From positions 3,596,001 through 3,660,000 of the forward strand of contig NZ_CP009241.1 of the NCBI RefSeq assembly GCF_000758525.1: 64,000 bases of DNA. The letters run 5' to 3'. The position numbers were made by a program, and so were the translations under genes. This DNA is from Paenibacillus sp. FSL H7-0357. Lineage in GTDB: Bacteria > Bacillota > Bacilli > Paenibacillales > Paenibacillaceae. Under the pieces are notes generated by a model that did no database searches, had not been told where the DNA came from, and saw only the letters and a list, made by a program, of their open reading frames with translations. Of this stretch, positions 42,308 to 49,942 are shown in pieces (within the stretch, counting starts at the first letter, position 1; each line of letters starts with the position of its first letter).

Positions 42308-45055
42308 TTGCCCAAGAAGCAAACTTGGAGCTTAAAGATTCGTGGCAAAATTGCAGTAGGCTATGTCTTGATTTTCTTAATGTTAGGCCTTTTTCTGCTG
42401 ATCGTATCCAGTAGAATTACCGATCTTGAGAAGGAAACAGTTTTCCTGAGTGACCATGATATAGAAGTGCACGAGCTTACATATCAAATTGAAAAAAATG
42501 TCCTGGATATGGAGACCGGACAAAGAGGATATGCGCTCACCGGAGACAATTCCTACCTGGTTCCATTTAATAGCGGCCTTGCAGCTTGGCAGATCAATCT
42601 TGCCAAGCTGAATGGTCTGATTGCAGACAATCCGGACCAGATGCGGAATCTAGGCGTTATTAAAGAAAATATTCAATTATGGATTGATCTGGCCGGACAG
42701 CCAGTGGTTGATCTAAAGCGGAATGGTGAGGATCAAGCCATAGCTAAGTTTTTCCGTAATGATACCGGCAAATCGGTTATTGACTCGATCCGCTCGCAGT
42801 CCGACTATTTCCGGGATAACGAGCGGAAGCTAACCAATGAACGGATTTCGAATTTGAAGGAAAGCAATAGCAGACTTCTGATAACCATGTATATTCTATG
42901 GACACTGGTTGTGCTGCTCGCGGTCTTGATTACGTATTTAATCTCTGCAAGTATTGTAAATCCGCTGCAGCATGTCATTCTGGCAATTAATGGGATCGCT
43001 GGAGGCGGCAATATGTCTGAGCGGATAAAGGTAAAGACCATGGATGAAATCTATGATCTTGGTGAAGCTACCAATAGTCTGCTGGATAAAGTGCAGCTGG
43101 AACAGTGGAGCAGTGAGCAGCAGACTGCCATGTCCGTAATTCTGCAGGAAGCTACAGATATTTATTTGTTATGCAGGACTTTTATGAATAAACTGGCAAC
43201 AACCCTTGAGATGCAATACGGTGCCATTTATGTTATGGATCATAAGGAACGTTATAAATGTATGTATTCCTATGCCGGTGCTGAGAAAACAGAATTCCCG
43301 TTTGCAGAAGATTCAATCTTACCCGGTGTGGGTCTTGTGGGACAATGTGCAGTAGATAAACGTATAATTATAGTTGAAGATTTGCCGGAGAATTATATCA
43401 GCATTAATTCTGCACTGGGCAGAACGGCTCCCCGCTTCGCAGTTATTGCACCGATTATATTTGAGAATAAAACTGTGGCTGTTTTAGAAGTAGCTTCATT
43501 GACCCAATGGGCATCGTATCACCATGAGCTTTTATCCAAGCTTTTGGACATGATGGCGGTTTCCGTGAATTCAGTGATGACCCGTATGGAAATCCAGAAA
43601 CTGTATCATAATTCCCAGGTCATGAATGAAGAGCTGCAAGTTCAATCGGAAGAACTGCAGGTGCAATCTGAGGAATTGCAGGTGCAGACCGAAGAATTGC
43701 AAAATCAAACGAATGAATTGCTCACGGTCAACCGGGAACTGGAGAATCAGAAGGCCGTTGCAGAGAATGCCGCAGTGGAACTGGAACGATATAATGAGCA
43801 GCTTGAGTTAAGCTCCCGCTATAAATCGGAATTTCTGGCGAATATGTCGCATGAGCTGCGTACTCCGCTGAATAGTATGCTTATCCTATCCCAACTGCTG
43901 GCCGAGAACCGCAATAACAACTTAAGCGAGGAAGAACAAGGTTATGCTTCGGTCATTCACAATTCCGGCACTGATTTGCTGGTCATGATCAACGATATTC
44001 TCGATCTGTCCAAGGTGGAAGCCGGCAAAATGATGGTGGAAATGGATGCGGTCAATCTTACGGAGCTCCCTACATTGCTCAGGGGTTATTTTGGTAAAAC
44101 CGCCGAACAACAGAAATTGGAGTTTTCTGTGAACATCGGTGCAGAAGTACCGGATCTATTTTATACCGACGAAATGCGGCTGCATCAAATTCTGCGCAAT
44201 CTGCTGTCCAATGCCTTTAAGTTTACGGAGGTAGGTTCCGTGCAAGTTGACATTACCCGGATCGAAGCTTATTCTGACCCGCAGTATAACCCAACTGAGC
44301 CAGTTTTGGCTTTCTCCGTCAAGGATACGGGAATCGGGATTTCGGAAGAGCATCGTGAGCTGATTTTTGAAGCTTTCATGCAGGCAGACGGTTCAACTGT
44401 ACGCAAATTTGGGGGAACCGGGTTGGGTCTGTCAATCTCCCTGCAGCTGGCCAGATTACTGGGCGGGTATATTTCACTGCAGAGCGAGCTGGGGCAAGGC
44501 AGCACCTTTACACTATTTCTTCCTTGCCGTTGCCTTGAAGCTGACATGGAGGATGGACTTCAGCCGCCGGGCTCCTGGTCAACCGTTGCGGCGGCACGGG
44601 AGCGGGAAGTCACTCAAAAGCCTGAGAAGGCCACTATAACTGTGGACACAAGTTTGTTTGAGAAACAATATGACATGCTCCAAGGCAGGACTGTGCTGAT
44701 TGTTGATGATGATCTTCGTAATATTTATGCCCTTAAGCAAGGGCTGGAGCCTTATCAGATGAATATCCTTACGGCACAGTCAGGCTTTGAGTGTCTACAG
44801 ATTGTCAGGGAACAGGCAAATGTGGATATCGTGCTGCTAGATATTATGATGCCGAATCTGGATGGTTATGATACTCTGTCAATCATTCGTGAAGAACTCC
44901 TGCTTCCGGATCTGCCGATTATCGCGATTTCAGCCAAAACCATGAAAGAGGACCGTGAGAAATGCCTGGCGGCGGGCGCAACTGATTTCATAAGCAAACC
45001 TGTTGTTATGAAAGACGTGATTACCCGAATGTGCCGATGGATTACGGTTGAATAA
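42308..45055 (+). CDS. Hybrid sensor histidine kinase (CHASE3-HAMP-GAF-HisKA-HATPase-REC)
   Basis: This is a 915-residue membrane kinase. A first membrane segment (about 17-36), a CHASE3-like extracytoplasmic domain (DMETGQRGYALTGDNSYL), a second segment (about 195-215), HAMP and GAF domains come first. A coiled coil built of repeated EELQVQS units (about 435-465) precedes the kinase core: His515 in MSHELRTPLNS, then GTGLGLSISLQLARLLGG. A C-terminal receiver has Asp845 in LLDIMMPN. TTG 42308 is 9 nt after GGAGG; TTG 42299 touches that site. No partner regulator lies next to it. Signals are unknown. Confidence 0.92.
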   Translation: MPKKQTWSLKIRGKIAVGYVLIFLMLGLFLLIVSSRITDLEKETVFLSDHDIEVHELTYQIEKNVLDMETGQRGYALTGDNSYLVPFNSGLAAWQINLAKLNGLIADNPDQMRNLGVIKENIQLWIDLAGQPVVDLKRNGEDQAIAKFFRNDTGKSVIDSIRSQSDYFRDNERKLTNERISNLKESNSRLLITMYILWTLVVLLAVLITYLISASIVNPLQHVILAINGIAGGGNMSERIKVKTMDEIYDLGEATNSLLDKVQLEQWSSEQQTAMSVILQEATDIYLLCRTFMNKLATTLEMQYGAIYVMDHKERYKCMYSYAGAEKTEFPFAEDSILPGVGLVGQCAVDKRIIIVEDLPENYISINSALGRTAPRFAVIAPIIFENKTVAVLEVASLTQWASYHHELLSKLLDMMAVSVNSVMTRMEIQKLYHNSQVMNEELQVQSEELQVQSEELQVQTEELQNQTNELLTVNRELENQKAVAENAAVELERYNEQLELSSRYKSEFLANMSHELRTPLNSMLILSQLLAENRNNNLSEEEQGYASVIHNSGTDLLVMINDILDLSKVEAGKMMVEMDAVNLTELPTLLRGYFGKTAEQQKLEFSVNIGAEVPDLFYTDEMRLHQILRNLLSNAFKFTEVGSVQVDITRIEAYSDPQYNPTEPVLAFSVKDTGIGISEEHRELIFEAFMQADGSTVRKFGGTGLGLSISLQLARLLGGYISLQSELGQGSTFTLFLPCRCLEADMEDGLQPPGSWSTVAAAREREVTQKPEKATITVDTSLFEKQYDMLQGRTVLIVDDDLRNIYALKQGLEPYQMNILTAQSGFECLQIVREQANVDIVLLDIMMPNLDGYDTLSIIREELLLPDLPIIAISAKTMKEDREKCLAAGATDFISKPVVMKDVITRMCRWITVE

Positions 45056-45096
45056 GCTTAGGCTTATGAGTTTGCTTGACTTTTGAAAAATTACCA

Positions 45097-45126
45097 TTGA
45101 CGGCGATATGAACTATGAATTATGAT
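45097..45126 (+). promoter_or_regulatory. Promoter of the PTS operon
   Basis: TTGACG (45097-45102), an 18-nt spacer and TATGAT (45121-45126). Transcription from about 45133 would include the RAT-like hairpin and the terminator ahead of the antiterminator gene. Confidence 0.65.
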
Positions 45127-45154
45127 AGGCTCATAAATGATCATTTATATGTAG

Positions 45155-45185
45155 TTGGCGTGTTACCGTAAAGGGCATGAGCCAA
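45155..45185 (+). ncRNA. RAT-like ribonucleic antiterminator
   Basis: TTGGC (45155-45159) pairs with GCCAA (45181-45185), enclosing GTGTTACC and GGGCATGA. The GTGTTAC and GGCATGAG parts resemble the ptsG leader recognised by GlcT. Its 3' arm is shared with the 5' arm of the following terminator, so only one of the two hairpins can form. Confidence 0.65.
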
Positions 45186-45227
45186 GGATTGTCTTCATTC
45201 ATTTGAGACAGTTCTTGGCTTTTTTTG
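45180..45227 (+). terminator. Regulated terminator upstream of the antiterminator gene
   Basis: AGCCAAG (45180-45186) pairs with CTTGGCT (45214-45220), with an inner TGTCT/AGACA stem, followed by seven T. It overlaps the RAT-like element by six bases. Confidence 0.85.
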
Positions 45228-45266
45228 TTGCCTGTAGCCTGAAGATTAGGGGAAGGAGGGGAGAAC

Positions 45267-46133
45267 TTGTCACGGGAAATCGAACAATTTCAAGTTCAGC
45301 GTGTAATTGGGAATAACGTTGTAATGGTCCAGGGAGAAAAGAACGGCAAGGAATATGTCATTATTGGCAAAGGCATCGGCTTTGCGGTGAAAGATGCCGG
45401 TGTGATTGAAAGCAACGATCACCGGATCGAAAAGCTGTTTCGCCTGGAAGACCGGGAAGAATGGAGCCAGTATCAAATACTGCTCGAGGACATTGATCCT
45501 AAAATAATGAAAATCACCGATGAGATTATCGGAGATATCACCTGTCAGTTTCCCGGCAAGTTAAACGACAAGATTTATTTGGCGCTCCCGAGTCATATCC
45601 AGTTTACCATCTACCGTCTGAGGGGCGGGATGGATATAATTAATCCTTTTTTACAGGAAACCAAAATGACTTTTCCGAAGGAATTTGAGATCGCTTTCAA
45701 AGCGGCAGAAAAAATCAGTGACGAGTTTAAAATACAGATTCCTGAGGACGAAGTAGGATTCCTCACCTATCATGTATACTCCGCTGTGAGCAATGTTCCG
45801 GTTGGACAGCTGGTGAAAGCCTCCAATATCGTGAATGAATTGATTGAGATGATCCGGGAAGAGCGGAAGATTACCTTTGAGCACGGCAGTATGAACCATG
45901 TCCGGTTGATGATTCATCTGCGTTTTTCGCTGGAACGGATACTGCAGGGATCCTTAATAGATAATCCCTTCGTGAAGCACATTAAGAAGGAGTATAAAGC
46001 GGAATATAAGCTGGCGCAGAAACTCGGGAAAGTAATGCAAAGTTCACTGGAAGTGGAAGTTCCTGATGAAGAATTATGTTTCCTGGCGATGCACTTGCAC
46101 CGGCTATTCCAAACTTTAGAGAAGAACAAATAG
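45267..46133 (+). CDS. glcT: BglG/GlcT-family transcriptional antiterminator
   Basis: This 288-residue RNA-binding regulator has a CAT RNA-binding domain at residues 1-60 (QRVIGNNVVMVQGEKNGKEYVIIGKGIGF). PRD1 and PRD2 follow, with phosphorylatable histidines in FLTYHVYSAV, MIHLRFSLER and LAMHLHRLF. The start is TTG 45267 behind GGAAGGAGGGG. It should bind the RAT hairpin just upstream when not phosphorylated by the transporter, and so switch on its own operon. GlcT is the closest named relative, but the permease two genes on looks GlcNAc-type. Confidence 0.88.
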   Translation: MSREIEQFQVQRVIGNNVVMVQGEKNGKEYVIIGKGIGFAVKDAGVIESNDHRIEKLFRLEDREEWSQYQILLEDIDPKIMKITDEIIGDITCQFPGKLNDKIYLALPSHIQFTIYRLRGGMDIINPFLQETKMTFPKEFEIAFKAAEKISDEFKIQIPEDEVGFLTYHVYSAVSNVPVGQLVKASNIVNELIEMIREERKITFEHGSMNHVRLMIHLRFSLERILQGSLIDNPFVKHIKKEYKAEYKLAQKLGKVMQSSLEVEVPDEELCFLAMHLHRLFQTLEKNK

Positions 46134-46155
46134 CAGCTTGCGAGGAGTGGCGCGG

Positions 46156-46665
46156 ATGTTTTCCAAATGGAAATCCAAAAAAGAAGAGCAGCATACTGAA
46201 CAGATCATAGAAATTACAGCTCCTATCAGCGGGCAAGCGGTTCCTTTGAACCAGGTACCTGATGATACCTTTGCCGGCGGACACATGGGCAGCGGAATTG
46301 CAATTGAACCTGCTGAGGGGAGGCTTAAGGCTCCGTTTGACGGCAAGATTGCCCATATCGTGAAATCCAATCACGCATTGATTCTTGAGCATCCGTCCGG
46401 ATTACAGCTGCTGCTACATATCGGAATCGATACGGTCAGCCTGAAAGGCAACGGATTTGTCAGCCATGTTGCTACCGGAGACAGCGTAAAGGCAGGGCAG
46501 ACCTTGATTGAATTTGATCTTGAGGCTATACAGGCGGCAGGACTTGCAACAATCTCGCCGGTAATCGTAACGAGTATGGAGGAACATTTACCGGAAATAG
46601 AGAGTCTCTATGGTGCAGTCACAGCGGGTACGAATATCGTTCTACGGGTGGCTTCAAAGCACTAG
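46156..46665 (+). CDS. PTS EIIA component, glucose family (Crr-like)
   Basis: This 169-residue cytoplasmic phosphocarrier accepts phosphate from HPr on His88 in LLLHIGIDTVSL and passes it to the IIB domain encoded next. Other blocks are ITAPISGQAVPL, GSGIAIEP and KAPFDGKI. ATG 46156 follows GAGGAGTGG; the frame opens six codons earlier. Free-standing IIA is expected, because the neighbouring permease has only C and B domains. Confidence 0.93.
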   Translation: MFSKWKSKKEEQHTEQIIEITAPISGQAVPLNQVPDDTFAGGHMGSGIAIEPAEGRLKAPFDGKIAHIVKSNHALILEHPSGLQLLLHIGIDTVSLKGNGFVSHVATGDSVKAGQTLIEFDLEAIQAAGLATISPVIVTSMEEHLPEIESLYGAVTAGTNIVLRVASKH

Positions 46666-46711
46666 CATACTTGAGCAGAACCAATCATGAAACCAAGGGG
46701 ATGATATTATT

Positions 46712-48166
46712 ATGTTGGCTTTTCTACAAAAGTTAGGTAAGTCTCTGATGCTTCCGGTCGCGACATTGCCGGCAGCAGGGATTCTGCAAGGGTTAGCTTT
46801 GATTAATTACGAAAAAGATTGGCATCTGGGGGCTAATGTAGGCGGATTCCTGAATCAATATGTTGCTCCATTCCTGAATGCTGGCGCGGGCGCCATATTC
46901 GGCAATCTCGCTTTAATATTTGCTATCGGTGTGGCAATAGGGTTCGCCGGAGATGCTGTAGCGGCATTGTCTGCGTTGATTTCATACCTGGTACTCACCA
47001 AAGTTCTGGCTATCGTACCCTTGCAGTTCTCATTTATTAACGACGACGTTGTTCTGAATATGGGGGTACTCGGGGGTATCTTTGCAGGTGCATGGGCAGC
47101 CTTCCTCTATAAAAAATACCACAATATCAAGATGCCGGACTGGCTGGGATTCTTCGCAGGCAAACGTTTTGTTCCGATCGTGACTGCCGGTTCCATGATG
47201 GTGCTTGCCATATTCGTAGGTATGATCTGGAGCCCTATACAGGATGTAATCAGTGATTTCGGGAACTGGGTTGTGGGTCTCGGCGCGGTGGGCGCTTTTA
47301 TCTTCGGTACAGCCAACCGCTTGCTGATCCCTATCGGATTACATCACGTACTCAACACCATTGCTTGGTTTCAAATTGGTGACTTTACCAATGCAGCCGG
47401 TGAACTGGTACACGGGGACTTGACACGTTTCTTCGCCGGAGACAAAACCGCAGGGATGTTCATGACCGGGTTCTTCCCGATTATGATGTTCGCTCTGCCT
47501 GGTGCAGCCTTTGCTTTTATCCATACTGCAAAACCGGAGAAACGCAAACTGGTTGCCTCTATCTTTATTGGTTCAGCGATTGCTTCCTTTTTAACAGGTA
47601 TTACTGAACCGCTTGAGTTTTCCTTTATGTTCGTTGCTCCGCTCTTATATCTGGTGCATGCCATTTTAACAGGGTTATCATTGGCCCTGATGTACGTCCT
47701 TGATGTTAAGATGGGCTTCGGATTCTCCGCAGGTTTGATTGATTCCTTGCTGTACCTGAAGCTTACTACTAATGCATGGATGCTTATCCCGATAGGACTT
47801 GCGTTCTTCGTCCTCTATTATGTGCTCTTCCGCTTCATTATAGTGAAATTTAAGCTGAAGACGCCTGGGCGGGAAGATGAGACCGAGGATGAAATCGAAG
47901 AAAAGTCCATCGGCGGGGCTTCGGCAGGTGTTTCTTCCCAAGCCGCAAAAATTCTGGAAAACATCGGCGGACCGTCCAACATCCGGAATATTGATGCCTG
48001 CATTACACGGCTGCGGTTGATCGTAAACGACGATAAGGCAGTAAAAGATGCTGCGCTTAAACAACTGGGCGCTTCCGGGGTTATGAGACTTGGTCAAGGT
48101 GCGGTGCAAATCGTATTTGGTCCAAAATCGGAACAGATTAAGGATGATATAAAGAAGCTTATGTAA
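46712..48166 (+). CDS. PTS EIICB permease, N-acetylglucosamine/glucose class
   Basis: This is a 484-residue membrane protein. The EIIC domain (about 1-370, ten or so membrane segments) includes LLIPIGLHHVLNTIAWFQ, FFPIMMFALPGAA and the GITEPLEFSF motif. After the linker LKTPGRED, the EIIB domain carries the phosphorylated Cys430 in DACITRLRL. The LHHVLNxIxWFQ block is closer to NagP/NagE than to PtsG, so GlcNAc is the likelier sugar. It is the last gene of the operon and a terminator follows. Confidence 0.9.
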   Translation: MLAFLQKLGKSLMLPVATLPAAGILQGLALINYEKDWHLGANVGGFLNQYVAPFLNAGAGAIFGNLALIFAIGVAIGFAGDAVAALSALISYLVLTKVLAIVPLQFSFINDDVVLNMGVLGGIFAGAWAAFLYKKYHNIKMPDWLGFFAGKRFVPIVTAGSMMVLAIFVGMIWSPIQDVISDFGNWVVGLGAVGAFIFGTANRLLIPIGLHHVLNTIAWFQIGDFTNAAGELVHGDLTRFFAGDKTAGMFMTGFFPIMMFALPGAAFAFIHTAKPEKRKLVASIFIGSAIASFLTGITEPLEFSFMFVAPLLYLVHAILTGLSLALMYVLDVKMGFGFSAGLIDSLLYLKLTTNAWMLIPIGLAFFVLYYVLFRFIIVKFKLKTPGREDETEDEIEEKSIGGASAGVSSQAAKILENIGGPSNIRNIDACITRLRLIVNDDKAVKDAALKQLGASGVMRLGQGAVQIVFGPKSEQIKDDIKKLM

Positions 48167-48177
48167 TAAATATTATG

Positions 48178-48207
48178 TGCGGGCATCTCTGATGTCCGCA
48201 TTTTTTT
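48178..48207 (+). terminator. Terminator of the PTS operon
   Basis: TGCGGGCAT (48178-48186) pairs with ATGTCCGCA (48192-48200), then seven T. Confidence 0.9.
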
Positions 48208-48219
48208 GTGATGCACCTC

Positions 48220-48254
48220 TTGCAATATATACAATACCGAGTATAATACTTGGT
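48220..48254 (+). promoter_or_regulatory. Promoter with a palindrome over its -10
   Basis: TTGCAA (48220-48225), 16 nt, TATAAT (48242-48247). The -10 lies inside ACCGAGTATAATACTTGGT (48236-48254), a near-perfect inverted repeat, so a repressor bound there would block the polymerase. Confidence 0.6.
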
Positions 48255-48280
48255 ATAACGGAATTAAGGAGTCGGTACAC

Positions 48281-48595
48281 ATGTCAGTCGATGATTATCT
48301 GGATCTTTTAAACTACGCCAAAGCAATTAACGATGGACAGTGGCAGGCTGACATCATTGAGAATTTAAAGAACTTCAAGGAAGCTTCCGAAGAGCGGGAA
48401 AGAGTGGAGAATGTCCGGGAACTCTGGAACCGGTTTGATCATATAAACCTGATGCTGCTGGAATTGTTCAACAAGTTGAGGGAACATGAGGATGCTGAGG
48501 ACAGTTACCGGTGGAAAGAGAAGATTTGGGAGCTGAAGATGGAGCGGATTACACTGGCAAAGCAAATTCAGGAGAGATATATCAAGATCAGATAA
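48281..48595 (+). CDS. Small charged helical protein of unknown function
   Basis: This is a 104-residue protein with ATG 48281 well spaced after AAGGAG. It is rich in Glu, Lys, Arg and Leu and probably all helical (for example VENVRELWNRFDHINLMLLELFNKLRE). There is no membrane segment, signal or recognised motif. The palindrome over its promoter suggests tight control. I do not recognise the family. Confidence 0.65.
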   Translation: MSVDDYLDLLNYAKAINDGQWQADIIENLKNFKEASEERERVENVRELWNRFDHINLMLLELFNKLREHEDAEDSYRWKEKIWELKMERITLAKQIQERYIKIR

Positions 48596-48631
48596 TAGAT
48601 GAATTGATATCCTTACTTGATAATACAAAAT

Positions 48632-48663
48632 AAAAAAATGGCATGCAGTTAGTCTGCTCTGCC
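48632..48663 (-). terminator. Terminator of the methionine-rich peptide gene
   Basis: Read on the minus strand, GGCA...TGCC and GCAG...CTGC form a stem followed by seven T. A second small hairpin (GTGAAT/ATTCAC) lies between it and the stop codon. Confidence 0.75.
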
Positions 48664-48727
48664 AAGACTTGCGAAGTTTACGTTAAGGTGAATTTTGCGG
48701 ATTCACATTAACAATCTGAAAGATGAA

Positions 48728-48940
48728 TTATTTCGACATTTGCATTCCTTCACGCATCATCGTCATACACATGGTCATCATTTCATCGCAGTCTTGCATT
48801 TTCTTCATCATCATGTCCATATCCATGTCCATCATGTTCATTTCAGTCATCTTCTCCATGCACATCTTCATACTGTTCATCTTGGCCATCATGTCTTCCA
48901 TGCACATATTCATCATCATTTCCATACACATCTTTTCCAT
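48728..48940 (-). CDS. Methionine-rich MCM-motif peptide, unknown function
   Basis: This is a 70-residue protein with 32 methionines (46 percent) and five cysteines. Cysteine is flanked by methionine on both sides in four places (residues 4-6, 12-14, 26-28, 57-59: MCM). Glu, Asp and Lys fill the gaps, so it is soluble and could be helical. ATG 48940 lies 8 nt after GAGAGGTGG, and a terminator follows, so it looks like a complete small gene. Thioether and thiol ligands at this density suggest binding of Cu(I), Ag or Hg, or a sink for oxidants; this is inference. No metal transporter lies next to it. I do not recognise a named family. Confidence 0.75.
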   Translation of the reverse strand: MEKMCMEMMMNMCMEDMMAKMNSMKMCMEKMTEMNMMDMDMDMMMKKMQDCDEMMTMCMTMMREGMQMSK

Positions 48941-49080
48941 TGTTAACGCCACCTCTCAATTTATAGTAGTTTACCTTCTCAAATTACTATATTTTGCTAG
49001 TCTAATCAACACTTTTTAAATATTTAAGCCTGGAAATATTTTATTATTTGTCACTATTATGTATATTCAGACCTTGCAGA

Positions 49081-49096
49081 TTGTAAATATAAGATT
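49081..49096 (+). repeat. 16-bp direct repeat, left copy
   Basis: TTGTAAATATAAGATT, identical to 49170-49185. The two copies bracket the orphan terminator. Confidence 0.8.
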
Positions 49097-49133
49097 ACTA
49101 AACATCACTGTGCACGGTTATTAGAAGATACCG

Positions 49134-49171
49134 GCAGTTCCTTTTTTCATAAAAAGGGGCTGCTTTTTTTT
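49134..49171 (+). terminator. Orphan plus-strand terminator
   Basis: GCAGTTCCTTTTT pairs with AAAAAGGGGCTGC (with two G-T pairs), followed by eight T. No plus-strand gene ends nearby, the last stop being at 48595 with a minus-strand gene between. Confidence 0.75.
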
Positions 49172-49185
49172 GTAAATATAAGATT
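49170..49185 (+). repeat. 16-bp direct repeat, right copy
   Basis: Same TTGTAAATATAAGATT as at 49081, 89 bp downstream, beginning inside the T-run of the terminator. Confidence 0.8.
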
Positions 49186-49226
49186 TTATATGCTTCACGC
49201 TATAAATTATCCTTCTATTTCTCGCT

Positions 49227-49266
49227 GAAACGGTACCGTCCTTAAAAAGGACGACAAAGCCGTTTC
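49227..49266. repeat. 40-bp nested inverted repeat (copy 1)
   Basis: Outer arms GAAACGG (49227-49233) and CCGTTTC (49260-49266) enclose inner arms CGTCCTT/AAGGACG. The same outer arms at the same 40-bp length occur at 54342-54381. No T-run follows, so it is not a plain terminator. Confidence 0.75.
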
Positions 49267-49363
49267 CACTTGTTGTGGTAAGATGTTTTTGACGTTTTCT
49301 GATACAAAAAAGCTTCAGGCTTCGTCTTACTTATAGCTGCAGCTGATAAGGAGGATTTAAACA

Positions 49364-49888
49364 ATGGATATTCCGGAATCTGATATATTCAAAGCTCTAT
49401 TTTATGAACACTATCCTGTGGTGCGGCGTAAACTTGCTGCTTTGGTACGGGATGAGACGGCGGCGGATGATTTAGCCCAGGATGTATTTTTAAGACTTTA
49501 CCGCAATCCGCCGGATGACCCCGGAGCGCTCGGTGCCTGGCTGCATAGAGTGCTTACCCGGGTCGGATATGATTATTTGAATAAAGTAGCCAGAGAACGG
49601 CGGCTGCAAAATAAGCAGGAGCTCCTCTTCGATATTGGGGCCTCTCCGCCTACAGGTGAAGAGGTGGTGCTCGCCAAGCTGGACCAGGAGGATGTCAGGA
49701 CCTGGCTGGACAGCCTGCCGGACAGAGACAGACAGGCGCTGTTGCTGAGATATTCGGGTTACAGCTACGCAGAGATCGCCGGAGAGCTCGGTGTAAAGCC
49801 GCCGGTTGTCGGGACACTGCTAAGCAGGGCCACAACGAAGCTAAGGCAGCATGCAGTAGAGGCGCTCCCGCACACGACTAGACCGTGA
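49364..49888 (+). CDS. ECF-family RNA polymerase sigma factor
   Basis: This is a 174-residue sigma-70 family protein. Region 2 (about 8-75) contains ADDLAQDVFLRLYRNP. Region 4 (about 115-165) contains LDSLPDRDRQALLLRYSGYSYAEIAGELGV. It has no region 1 or 3, as in ECF factors. ATG 49364 follows AAGGAGGA. The next gene is its likely membrane anti-sigma factor, and an ABC exporter completes the operon. The SigX/SigW-like group is plausible, but the target promoters are unknown. Confidence 0.9.
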   Translation: MDIPESDIFKALFYEHYPVVRRKLAALVRDETAADDLAQDVFLRLYRNPPDDPGALGAWLHRVLTRVGYDYLNKVARERRLQNKQELLFDIGASPPTGEEVVLAKLDQEDVRTWLDSLPDRDRQALLLRYSGYSYAEIAGELGVKPPVVGTLLSRATTKLRQHAVEALPHTTRP

Positions 49889-49942
49889 GGACAGCGGCGT
49901 TTGGAAATTTTGCTTCTATATATTACTTAGGAGGAACGATCA

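Larger units (their letters stand above)
48953..49363. other. Intergenic region with possible small RNA
   Basis: About 410 bp without a protein gene. It holds a plus-strand terminator with no gene in front of it, a 16-bp direct repeat on each side of that terminator, and a nested 40-bp inverted repeat. The parts are listed separately. Confidence 0.55.

Noticed and set aside
48695..48946. Plus-strand ORF encoding a strikingly His-rich protein
   Set aside because: It is the mirror of the methionine-rich gene: ATG read backwards is CAT (His). The minus strand has the ribosome site and terminator, and the plus frame has neither.
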